A stretch of 64,000 nt of DNA from Magnetospirillum fulvum. Its GTDB lineage: Bacteria > Pseudomonadota > Alphaproteobacteria > Rhodospirillales > Magnetospirillaceae. Below the pieces are notes generated by a model. It saw only the letters and a program-made list of their open reading frames with translations, searched no databases and was not told the origin of the DNA. This document shows positions 7,983 through 17,380 of the stretch, piece by piece. The first letter of the stretch is position 1. Every line of letters begins with the position of its first letter. Where the stretch lies: contig NZ_FNWO01000002.1 of NCBI RefSeq assembly GCF_900108475.1, forward strand, positions 124,001-188,000, read 5' to 3'. A program made the translations under genes and the position numbers.

Positions 7983-8813
7983 ATGGCCGACTATCATCTC
8001 CATCTCGTTTCCGACGCCACCGGCGAAACCATCACCTCGGTCGCCCGTGCCTGTCTGGTTCAGTTTGAAACGGTGCATCCGGTGCTGCACCATTGGTCGC
8101 TGGTTCGGACCCAGGGACAGGTCGAGCGCGTCATCGCCGGAATTCAGGAAAAACCCGGTCTGGTCCTGTTCACCCTGGTCGATCGTACCGTTCGGGTGAT
8201 GCTCGAGGATGCCTGTCGCCGTCGCTCGATTCCGTGCATTTCGGTGCTCGATCCGGTGATGGCCGGGCTGTCGGCCTTTCTCGGCACCACCGTCAATGCC
8301 CTGCCGGGGCGGCAATATCAGCTTGATGCCGAATATTTCCGCCGCATCGACGCGATGCAATTCACCCTGGCCCACGATGACGGCCAGTTGATCGAACTGG
8401 TCGAGGAAGCCGATGTGATCCTGGTCGGGGTGTCGCGGACTTCGAAGACTCCGACTAGCATGTATATCGCCAATCGCGGTCTTAAATGCGCCAACTACCC
8501 CCTGGTTCCCGGCGTTCCGATCCCTCACGAATTGGAACATGCCAAGAATCCGCTGGTGGTCGGCCTGACCAAGGATCCCAAAAGCCTGTCCGATATCCGT
8601 CGAGCCCGGCTGCGGCTGCTCAATCAGACCGAGGAAGCCGATTACGCCCAGTATGAACGGGTCAAGGAAGAGGTTCAGAACGCGCGGCGTTTGTTCACCC
8701 GTCTCGGCTGGCCGGTGGTCGATGTGACCCGGAAATCGATCGAGGAAGCCTCGGCGACGATCATTCAGTTGCACGATCAGCGTCTGGCCAAATTGCGCGA
8801 GCAAACGGAATGA
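7983..8813 (+). CDS. ppsR: Bifunctional kinase/pyrophosphorylase regulating PEP synthase or PPDK (DUF299)
   Basis: A 276-residue protein of the DUF299 family, which uses ADP to phosphorylate and phosphate to dephosphorylate a threonine on pyruvate phosphate dikinase or PEP synthase. The N-terminus YHLHLVSDATGETI and the P-loop-like GVSRTSKTPTSMYIANRG (residues ~150-167) are diagnostic. I chose the ATG at 7983 because the frame upstream is the origin region. Which dikinase it controls cannot be told from the window. The name should not be confused with PpsR, the photosynthesis repressor. It overlaps maf by ATGA, and its homologue is the origin-adjacent gene in Caulobacter and Rickettsia. Confidence 0.93.
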   Translation: MADYHLHLVSDATGETITSVARACLVQFETVHPVLHHWSLVRTQGQVERVIAGIQEKPGLVLFTLVDRTVRVMLEDACRRRSIPCISVLDPVMAGLSAFLGTTVNALPGRQYQLDAEYFRRIDAMQFTLAHDDGQLIELVEEADVILVGVSRTSKTPTSMYIANRGLKCANYPLVPGVPIPHELEHAKNPLVVGLTKDPKSLSDIRRARLRLLNQTEEADYAQYERVKEEVQNARRLFTRLGWPVVDVTRKSIEEASATIIQLHDQRLAKLREQTE

Positions 8814-9400
8814 TCGTTCTTGCCTCGGCGAGCAGCGCCCGACGGGCGCTGCTCGCCGCCGCCGGAGTGACCGTTACGGTCGAACCGTCGCGGCTGGATG
8901 AAAGCCCGGTTAAGCAGAGTCTGCGCGAACGCCGGACTCATCCCGCCGCGATTGCCGAACATCTCGCGGTGGAAAAGGCGCTCGACGTCTCGGCCCGCAT
9001 GGCGGGAGCGTTGGTGATCGGGGCCGACCAGACTCTTGACCTGGACGGGGCCGATTTCGACAAGCCGCGCGACCGGGCCGAGGCCCGGTCGCAGTTGTTG
9101 GCCTTGCGTGGCCGGACCCATTGTCTCTACAGCGCGGTCGCGGTCGTTCGAGACGGCCAGACCCGCTGGCAGCATGTCGCCGAAGCCCGCCTGACCATGC
9201 GCGATTTTTCCGACGCTTTTCTCGACGATTATCTCGACCGCGTCGGGTCGGCGGCGCTGTCCTCGGTCGGCGGCTATCAGCTCGAAGGGTTGGGCGCGCA
9301 GCTCTTTACCGCCATCGACGGCGATTTTTTCACCATCCTCGGGCTGCCGCTGTTGCCGCTGCTCGAATTCTTGCGGATCGACGGAGCATTGCCGAGATGA
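8810..9400 (+). CDS. maf: Maf family nucleoside triphosphate pyrophosphatase
   Basis: A 196-residue house-cleaning enzyme that hydrolyses non-canonical or selected NTPs to monophosphates. LASASSARRALLAAAG at the N-terminus is the Maf nucleotide motif, followed by ARMAGALVIGADQTL and DKPRDRAEARSQLLALRGRTH. The catalytic-region sequence VGSAALSSVGGYQLEGLGAQL is present near residues 147-167. It belongs to the YceF-like or YhdE-like group; which one is not clear to me. Starts in a four-base overlap with ppsR and ends in a four-base overlap with aroE. Confidence 0.94.
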   Translation: MIVLASASSARRALLAAAGVTVTVEPSRLDESPVKQSLRERRTHPAAIAEHLAVEKALDVSARMAGALVIGADQTLDLDGADFDKPRDRAEARSQLLALRGRTHCLYSAVAVVRDGQTRWQHVAEARLTMRDFSDAFLDDYLDRVGSAALSSVGGYQLEGLGAQLFTAIDGDFFTILGLPLLPLLEFLRIDGALPR

Positions 9401-10239
9401 TTCTGACGGGAAAAGCCCGGCTGGCCGGTGTGATCGGGTGGCCGGTGGGGCATTCGCGCTCGCCCCGATTGCATGGCTATTGGCTGGAAAAAATGGGCAT
9501 CGACGGAGCCTATCTGCCGCTGGCGGTGGCCCCTGACGATTTAGCCGAGGCGGTTCGTGCCCTGCCCAAGCTGGGCTTTCGCGGCGTCAATCTCACCATC
9601 CCTCATAAGGAAGCGGTGATCCCGCTTCTGGACGTGGTTGATTCGCTGGCGGCGCGGATCGGTGCGGTCAACACCTTGATTATCAATGAGGATGGGACGA
9701 TCGAGGGCCGCAATACCGATGCGTTCGGCTTTTTGGAAAATGTGCGCCGGGGCGCGCCGCTTTGGCAGCCGAGCCAGGGTCCGGCGGTGGTGATCGGCGC
9801 AGGTGGTGCGGCCCGCGCCGTGATTGCCGCGCTGAGCGATGCCGGGGTCGGCGAACTTCGTCTGGTCAACCGCAGCCGCGACCGCGCCGAGCGGCTGGCG
9901 CAGGATCTCGGCGGTCCGATTGTCGTCGGCGATTGGGATTCGCGCGCCGCTCTGCTCGACGGCGCGGCGCTGCTGGTCAACACCACCTCGCTCGGGATGG
10001 CGGGCCAGCCGCCGCTCGATCTCGACCTTGCCGCCCTGCCCGTTTCCGCGATCGTCACCGATATCGTTTACGTTCCGCTCGAAACCCCGTTGCTGGCGCT
10101 AGCGCGGCAACGCGGCAATCGAACGGTGGACGGGCTGGGGATGCTGTTATGGCAGGCGGTGCCGGGTTTTTCGGCCTGGTTCGGGCAACAGCCCGAGGTC
10201 ACCGACGCCCTGCGCGCCTTTGTCCTGTCCGACCGATGA
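9397..10239 (+). CDS. aroE: Shikimate dehydrogenase
   Basis: A 280-residue NADPH enzyme reducing 3-dehydroshikimate to shikimate in aromatic amino acid synthesis. Substrate-site motifs VGHSRSPRLHGYWL (about residues 17-30) and NLTIPHKE (67-74, catalytic Lys) are intact, as is the Rossmann loop VIGAGGAARAV (~133-143) and the terminal VDGLGMLLWQA. The ATG at 9397 overlaps the maf stop (ATGA), which fixes the start over the much longer open frame. Its own stop overlaps the coaE start in the same way. Confidence 0.97.
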   Translation: MILTGKARLAGVIGWPVGHSRSPRLHGYWLEKMGIDGAYLPLAVAPDDLAEAVRALPKLGFRGVNLTIPHKEAVIPLLDVVDSLAARIGAVNTLIINEDGTIEGRNTDAFGFLENVRRGAPLWQPSQGPAVVIGAGGAARAVIAALSDAGVGELRLVNRSRDRAERLAQDLGGPIVVGDWDSRAALLDGAALLVNTTSLGMAGQPPLDLDLAALPVSAIVTDIVYVPLETPLLALARQRGNRTVDGLGMLLWQAVPGFSAWFGQQPEVTDALRAFVLSDR

Positions 10240-10976
10240 AGATCATCGGCCTGACCGGGTCGATTGGGACCGGCAAAAGCACGGCGGCGCGGATGCTGGC
10301 CCGGCTCGGTCTGCCGGTTCACGATGCCGATGCGACCGTCCATGCGATGTTCGGCCGGGGTGGTAAAGCGGTGGCGGCGATTGACGCCGCCTTTCCCGGC
10401 GCGGTCGGTGACGGCGCGGTCGATCGTGCCGTCCTGGGGCGGATGGTGTTTGGCGATGCGGCGGCGCTGAAGCGGCTAGAGGCGATCGTTCATCCCCTCG
10501 TCCGTGCTGCCGAACAGGATTTTCTTAGGCGCCAGCGCCGCCGCCGCTCTCGCGCCGTCGTCCTCGATATCCCGCTTCTGTTCGAAACCGGCGGGGCGCG
10601 TCGCTGCGATGTCGTCGTCGTCGTCACCTGTCCACGTTTTCTTCAGGCGCAGCGGGTGCTGGCCCGCCCCGGCATGAGTCCCGAGCGTCTGGCCCAAATT
10701 CGCGCGCGACAAATGCCTGATGCAGAAAAAATCCGCCGCGCCGATATCGTGATTCCAACCGGGTTGGGACGCGGCCCGGCGCTGCGGTTGCTGAAACGGA
10801 GCCTGCTGCGGGGCTCTGCCCAGACCCGTTCGGAGGCTCGGGCCTCCGAACCCCCCGTTTTTTATGAATACATGAGAGGGAGGGTTCGGGAGGCTTGCCT
10901 CCCGATTGGGGGTGCGGGGGCGAACGCCCCCGCAGAGACTCGCGCACCCGCTCCCTTTTTCCCGGCTACAAAATGA
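10236..10976 (+). CDS. coaE: Dephospho-CoA kinase with read-through C-terminal extension
   Basis: The kinase phosphorylates the ribose of dephospho-CoA in the last step of CoA synthesis. The P-loop [18 protein letters not shown] is at residues 4-21 and the conserved [13 protein letters not shown] near 108-120. The family normally ends near residue 195-205, and here recognisable sequence stops at about residue 190 (LRLLKRSLL). The frame then continues about 55 residues through a REP-like motif, a terminator hairpin and two more palindromes, and ends 11 bases inside the hslU tail. The tail has no protein-like character, so the usual stop was probably lost; a sequencing or assembly slip is also possible. 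Confidence 0.88.
   Translation: MKIIGLTGSIGTGKSTAARMLARLGLPVHDADATVHAMFGRGGKAVAAIDAAFPGAVGDGAVDRAVLGRMVFGDAAALKRLEAIVHPLVRAAEQDFLRRQRRRRSRAVVLDIPLLFETGGARRCDVVVVVTCPRFLQAQRVLARPGMSPERLAQIRARQMPDAEKIRRADIVIPTGLGRGPALRLLKRSLLRGSAQTRSEARASEPPVFYEYMRGRVREACLPIGGAGANAPAETRAPAPFFPATK
10829..10863 (+). terminator. Intrinsic terminator lying inside the coaE open frame
   Basis: TTCGGAGGC-TCGG-GCCTCCGAA forms a 9-bp stem with a 4-base loop, followed by a C-run and six T bases at 10858-10863. It is at the position expected after a normally sized coaE. A REP-like GGGCTCTGCCC motif at 10811-10821 precedes it. Confidence 0.75.
10886..10934 (-). terminator. Paired perfect palindromes downstream of hslU
   Basis: TCGGGAGGC-TT-GCCTCCCGA (10886-10905) and TGCGGGGGCG-AA-CGCCCCCGCA (10913-10934) form two very stable hairpins between the convergent coaE and hslU. 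They could end hslU transcripts and look like members of a dispersed GC-rich repeat family. Confidence 0.6.
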
Positions 10977-12285
10977 ACTTGGCGAGATCGGTCCGCTTCG
11001 ACAGCTCGCCGACCCGGTCGCGCACCAGTTCGGCGGTGATGATGATCCGGGTTCCGGGAGGCTGATCCGGGGCGGAAAAGCTGATCTCTTCCAACAGCCG
11101 TTCCATCACGGTGTGCAGCCGCCGCGCCCCGATATTCTCGACCGTCGCGTTGATTTCGGCGGCAAGGTCGCCGAGTGCGGTGATCGCATCCGGTTCGAAA
11201 TCGAGTTCGATATCCTCGGTGGCGAGCAGGGCCTTGTATTGCTTGATCAGGCTGGCTTCCGGCTCGGTGAGGATGCGGACCAGATCGTCGCGGTCGAGCG
11301 GCTTTAGCTCGACCCGGATCGGCAGGCGGCCCTGAAGCTCGGGCAGCAGGTCCGACGGCTTGGCGAGGTGGAACGCGCCCGAGGCGATGAACAGCACATG
11401 GTCGGTTTTGACCGAACCGTGCTTGGTGGCGACGGTGGTGCCCTCGATCAGCGGCAACAGATCGCGCTGGACCCCTTCGCGGCTGACGTCGCCGCCGATA
11501 TGGTGTTCGGACGAGCGGGCGCAGATCTTGTCGATCTCGTCGATGAAGACGATTCCGTTGTTTTCGACCGCCCAGATCGCGTCCTTGACGACGCGGTCCT
11601 GGTCGAGAAGCTTGTCGGATTCCTCGGCGGTCAACACCACCATCGCATCCTTGACCGGCATCTTGCGGGTCTTGGTCCGGCTGCCCAGCGCCTTGCTGAG
11701 GATTTCGTTGATGTTGACCATCCCCATCTGCGACCCCGGCATGCCGGGAATGTCGAAGGTGGGAACCGGCCCGGCTCCATCGCTGGACTGGATTTCGACA
11801 TCCTTGTCGTCGAGCGAGCCTTCGCGCAGCATCTTGCGGAATTTCTGGCGGGTGTCCTGACCGGCAGTCTCGCCGACCAGGGCGTCGAGCAGGCGTTCCT
11901 CGGCGGCGATTTCGGCCTTGGCGACGACCTGCTTGCGCAGACGCTCGCGGGTCATCGTGATCGCGACCTCGACCAGATCGCGGACGATCTGTTCGACATC
12001 GCGGCCGACATAGCCGACCTCGGTGAATTTGGTCGCCTCGACCTTCAGGAACGGGGCCTGGGCGAGGCGGGCGAGGCGGCGGGCGATTTCGGTCTTGCCG
12101 ATGCCGGTCGGGCCGATCATCAAGATGTTCTTGGGCAGAACCTCCTCGCGCAGCGAATCGGGCAATTGCTGGCGGCGCCAGCGGTTGCGCAACGCGATGG
12201 CGACGGCGCGCTTGGCGTCGTGCTGGCCGATGATGAAGCGGTCGAGTTCGGAGACAATCTCGCGGGGGCTGAAGGCGGAGCTCAT
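10966..12285 (-). CDS. hslU: ATP-dependent protease ATPase subunit HslU (ClpY)
   Basis: A 439-residue AAA+ unfoldase that feeds proteins to the HslV peptidase. It begins with the family motif [34 protein letters not shown]. Walker A is [15 protein letters not shown] near residues 54-68, Walker [12 protein letters not shown] near 247-257, and the C-terminal sensor and tail ([18 protein letters not shown] and RTDLAKFIL) that inserts into HslV is intact. Its ATG overlaps the hslV stop by four bases. Tail to tail with coaE over 11 bases. Confidence 0.98.
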   Translation of the reverse strand: MSSAFSPREIVSELDRFIIGQHDAKRAVAIALRNRWRRQQLPDSLREEVLPKNILMIGPTGIGKTEIARRLARLAQAPFLKVEATKFTEVGYVGRDVEQIVRDLVEVAITMTRERLRKQVVAKAEIAAEERLLDALVGETAGQDTRQKFRKMLREGSLDDKDVEIQSSDGAGPVPTFDIPGMPGSQMGMVNINEILSKALGSRTKTRKMPVKDAMVVLTAEESDKLLDQDRVVKDAIWAVENNGIVFIDEIDKICARSSEHHIGGDVSREGVQRDLLPLIEGTTVATKHGSVKTDHVLFIASGAFHLAKPSDLLPELQGRLPIRVELKPLDRDDLVRILTEPEASLIKQYKALLATEDIELDFEPDAITALGDLAAEINATVENIGARRLHTVMERLLEEISFSAPDQPPGTRIIITAELVRDRVGELSKRTDLAKFIL

Positions 12286-12830
12286 AGGCTTTCGACGATA
12301 CAGTTGCGGTTGGTATAGACGCAGATATCGGCGGCGATCGCCATCGCCTTGCGGGCGATCGCTTCGGCGTCGAGTCCGTCGATGTCGATCAGGGCGCGGG
12401 CGGCCGACAGGGCGTAATTGCCGCCCGAGCCGATCCCGATCAGCCCGTCTTCGGGCTCAAGCACGTCGCCCTGGCCGGTGAGAACCAGCGAGACGTCCTT
12501 GTCGGCGACGGCGATCATCGCTTCCAGTTTGCGCAGATAGCGGTCGGTGCGCCAATCCTTGGCCAGTTCGACGCAGGCGCGGGTCAATTGGGCCGGATAT
12601 TTTTCCAGCTTGCCTTCCAGCCGCTCCAGCAGGGTGAAAGCGTCGGCGGTGGCTCCGGCAAAGCCGACCAGAATCTGATCGCCGCTGAGCCGCCGCACCT
12701 TGCGGGCGTTGGCCTTGATGATGGTCGGCCCCAGGCTGACCTGACCGTCGCCGGCGATGACGACCCGTCCGTTCTTGCGAACCGACAAGATCGTGGTGCC
12801 GTGCCACGAGGGGAATGACGTATCCGCCAT
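12282..12830 (-). CDS. hslV: ATP-dependent protease peptidase subunit HslV (ClpQ)
   Basis: A 182-residue proteasome-like threonine peptidase. The short propeptide [11 protein letters not shown] precedes [10 protein letters not shown], so the catalytic Thr is exposed after cleavage between Gly11 and Thr12. Other family blocks are [37 protein letters not shown] and the terminal [12 protein letters not shown] chose the ATG at 12830 because it gives the known propeptide; the frame upstream has no homology. First gene of the hslV-hslU operon. Confidence 0.97.
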   Translation of the reverse strand: MADTSFPSWHGTTILSVRKNGRVVIAGDGQVSLGPTIIKANARKVRRLSGDQILVGFAGATADAFTLLERLEGKLEKYPAQLTRACVELAKDWRTDRYLRKLEAMIAVADKDVSLVLTGQGDVLEPEDGLIGIGSGGNYALSAARALIDIDGLDAEAIARKAMAIAADICVYTNRNCIVESL

Positions 12831-12944
12831 GATCGTTATGGATTCTCCGGGGGGGAAAAAAGCAATGATGGCCCACCCCGCGCCTGGGCGCAATCCCCTG
12901 TAGGGGGGCGGTTGACGGTCGCGGAGCCATGGAAAACCAAAGGC

Positions 12945-13964
12945 TTATCGAGCCGCCGCGCGGCCTCCGCAGCGGTCGTCGTAAAAGCTGGGGGGGATCG
13001 GCCAGAGTTCTGCGTCCGACGCCGAAAAGATGGCGCGGCGGTGCGATTCGTCAAGCCTGGTAAAGAAACGCAGCCCGGTCAGGGCTTCGAGCCGGTCGAT
13101 CGCGATCCCGTAGCGGCCGAGATCGTAGGAATCCTGGCGGGTGCCGGAACAGCGGCGATAGGCGGCGAGGTCGCCCTCGTCGGCTTGGGGAAACAGAAAC
13201 GCACGGGCCTCGAGTCCGGCTTCGGTTTCGATCGCCAGAATCTTGAATAGAGCGTGCGGCACCGGCAGCGGCACCGTGCCGGGTTGGCCGATCGTTTCGA
13301 CCGGGCGGTCGGGGGCGAAGACTGGCCCGGCGATGGTCCACACCCGGCCAAAGCGATTGGCCGCCGCCGCCGCATAATTCTCCAGCGCCAGCCAGTCGCC
13401 TTGGTTCAGCCGGGCATGTTGCGGCAAAGCGTTGACGAAGACATGGCTGTTGCAGCCTTCCTGCCAGGCGATCCGGTTGGCGTGGGCGCGGGCGGCGAGA
13501 TGACCGCGATTCCATAACGTGGCAAAGCCGCGATAGGACGGGTCCAGTCCGGAATGGGCGATGTCGGGGCGGTCGGTCCACAGGAACGCGGTCTGTCGCA
13601 ATTCGTACCAGCGTGACGGCCGCCGCGCCCCCTGGGGATGCCGAGGGTGCCCGTCGGCATCGACCAGCGCCCGCATTTCATAAGCGACCCAGCGCGGCAT
13701 GGCGCGATAGGGCGATCCGTCGCGCTCGGCTTGGGGGCCGGGAAAGGCGCTGACGAACGGTCCGGCGACGATCTGCTGTTCGCCCGGCGGTTCGGTACCG
13801 AAGCGGTCGTGCTCCCAGCCCGGCGGAACCTGACTTTGATAGGGCAGATCGAGCGCGGCGGTCTGGCTGCGGCACGCCAACTCGTCCCGCGCCGGTGCGG
13901 CAACGGGAACCAGCACCGTCGCGACGATCGCAATAACACGAATTAATTGATTAATTTTTGGCAT
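12945..13964 (-). CDS. Secreted DNA/RNA non-specific endonuclease (NUC1 family) with NRGH motif
   Basis: A 339-residue protein with a signal peptide (INQLIRVIAIVATVLVPVAAPA, cleavage near residue 25). The beta-beta-alpha-metal nuclease core is at about residues 150-290: LWNRGHLAARAHANRIAWQE holds the general-base histidine, and NSHVFVNALPQHARLNQGDW gives the metal-binding asparagine with the usual N...PQ...N...W pattern. The family motif is normally DRGH; here the first residue is Asn. Such enzymes degrade nucleic acids outside the cytoplasm, perhaps for nutrient phosphate. Single gene, leftward, with its own 324-base upstream region. Confidence 0.85.
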   Translation of the reverse strand: MPKINQLIRVIAIVATVLVPVAAPARDELACRSQTAALDLPYQSQVPPGWEHDRFGTEPPGEQQIVAGPFVSAFPGPQAERDGSPYRAMPRWVAYEMRALVDADGHPRHPQGARRPSRWYELRQTAFLWTDRPDIAHSGLDPSYRGFATLWNRGHLAARAHANRIAWQEGCNSHVFVNALPQHARLNQGDWLALENYAAAAANRFGRVWTIAGPVFAPDRPVETIGQPGTVPLPVPHALFKILAIETEAGLEARAFLFPQADEGDLAAYRRCSGTRQDSYDLGRYGIAIDRLEALTGLRFFTRLDESHRRAIFSASDAELWPIPPSFYDDRCGGRAAAR

Positions 13965-14288
13965 GCCGTTATCGCGCGTAACGCCCCCGATGACTTCACC
14001 GCTATAGGCGTATCAAGACTGGAATGTATGTATCAGTTAGGTTGATATCAACCTTACGACTGCCACTTTGTTGGCAATAGCCCTCAAAGAGGGTAGAGCG
14101 CGGCGCGGACCGGTCATCGTGCGGGAGCCGAGCGGTCACCGACATTGCGGCAGACCGGCAGTTTTTCGTTGTTCCCGTCGCGACCGGCGTTATAGAGTGC
14201 CGACACTGTCGCCGCCCGGGTCTGCGTTACCCCGGCGGCATGACCGGCTGGCAAGCCGGTCGAACCGCGCGAAAGGCTCCTTTTGACG
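13965..14288. promoter_or_regulatory. Divergent promoter region with a 16-bp palindrome
   Basis: This gene-free gap separates the leftward nuclease and the rightward PfkB kinase. A perfect palindrome AGGTTGATATCAACCT is centred at 14046-14047 (14039-14054) in an AT-richer patch (about 14010-14060). It looks like a dimeric repressor or activator site for one or both genes. I see no RNA gene here. Confidence 0.5.
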
Positions 14289-15308
14289 ATGGCTGAGACC
14301 CACACCCACGTCGCCGGTATCGGCAACGCGATTGTCGATGTGCTTGTCCAGGTCGATGAGTCCCTGCTGGCCGAATTGGGCCTGACCAAGGGCGTCATGA
14401 CCTTGATTGATGCCGACCAGGCCGAGGCGATTTACGCCCGCCTGCCCGCCGCGATCGAATGTTCGGGCGGGTCCGCCGCCAACACCATCGCCGGAATCGC
14501 CGCCCTGGGCGGACGCGCCGCCTATATCGGCAAGGTACATAACGACCAGTTTGGTCAGGTGTTCCGCCATGACATCCGCAGCGCTGGAATCGTGTTCAAT
14601 ACCAAGGACTCCACCAGCGGGTCGCCCACCGCGCGCTGCTTAATTCTGGTGACCTCCGATGCCCAGCGGACGATGCTGACCTATCTTGGTGCCTGCGTCG
14701 AACTGGGACCGGACGATGTCGATGCCGAGGTGATTTCCGGAGCCGCCGTCACCTATCTCGAAGGCTATCTTTTCGACCGGCCCGAGGCGAAGCGTGCCTT
14801 CCAGCGTGCTGCCGAAATCGCTCATGAGTCTGGCCGTCTGGTTTCGCTGTCCTTGTCCGATCCGTTCTGCGTCGATCGCCACCGCGATGCCTTTCTCGAT
14901 CTGATCGCCAACCATGTTGATGTTTTGTTCGCAAATGAGGCGGAACTGTGTGCGCTCTATCGCACCGACTCGTTTGACGACGCGGTGCGTCAGGTCCGTG
15001 GCCACGCTCAGATTGCCGCGGTGACCCGTGGCCCGCGTGGCTCGGTCGTCGTTACCGCCGACGCAACCCACGTTGTCGGCGCCGATCCGGTTGAATCGGT
15101 GGTCGATACCACCGGGGCTGGTGATCTCTATGCCGCCGGGTTCCTTTATGGTTTCACCCAGGGGCTCGATCTGACGACCTGCGCTTTGCTGGGCGGTATC
15201 GCCGCTGGCGAAGTGATCTCGCATTTTGGCGCCCGCCCGGTGGCGCCGCTGGCCGATCTGGCCCAGTCCCGACTGGGCACCGGTTACCTTGCGGAACGCC
15301 GTAAATAA
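14289..15308 (+). CDS. PfkB-family sugar/nucleoside kinase (adenosine kinase-type)
   Basis: A 339-residue ribokinase-fold kinase. The N-terminal GIGNAIVDVLVQVDE, the substrate motif ECSGGSAANTIAG (~residues 57-69) and the C-terminal catalytic anion-hole motif VDTTGAGDLYAAGFLYG (~275-291, Asp as base) are all present. This arrangement (AIVD...GGSAANT) is typical of the alphaproteobacterial proteins annotated as adenosine kinase; substrate is inferred, not shown. I prefer the ATG at 14289 to the TTG two codons earlier. Followed by typA after 47 bases. Confidence 0.88.
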   Translation: MAETHTHVAGIGNAIVDVLVQVDESLLAELGLTKGVMTLIDADQAEAIYARLPAAIECSGGSAANTIAGIAALGGRAAYIGKVHNDQFGQVFRHDIRSAGIVFNTKDSTSGSPTARCLILVTSDAQRTMLTYLGACVELGPDDVDAEVISGAAVTYLEGYLFDRPEAKRAFQRAAEIAHESGRLVSLSLSDPFCVDRHRDAFLDLIANHVDVLFANEAELCALYRTDSFDDAVRQVRGHAQIAAVTRGPRGSVVVTADATHVVGADPVESVVDTTGAGDLYAAGFLYGFTQGLDLTTCALLGGIAAGEVISHFGARPVAPLADLAQSRLGTGYLAERRK

Positions 15309-15355
15309 GGTCGGCTGGCTGCTTCACCCTTCCCCCCTCATTCACAGGCCCGTTC

Positions 15356-17179
<1,824 letters not shown>

Positions 17180-17230
17180 GATCAAGGCATTGGCGGAATC
17201 GGGAGCAAGACCCGGTCCCGCCATTGCAGC

Positions 17231-17277
17231 AACGACAGGGGGCGGCCGCCGACGCGGGTCCGCCCCCTGTGTCGTTT
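17231..17277 (+). terminator. typA terminator
   Basis: AACGACAGGGGGCGG pairs with CCGCCCCCTGTGTCGTT (15-bp stem with a 2-base bulge) and ends in TTTT. A second weaker stem-loop (17187-17226) precedes it. Confidence 0.85.
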
Positions 17278-17380
17278 TGCCCCCCTAAATTTGATCGAGG
17301 CACGGGCTCGACAGTGGTATTTCAAACCGAGGAGGCGCAATAATCGCCGATCTTGTTCCGTATCGGTTGCGGAGGGTCGG

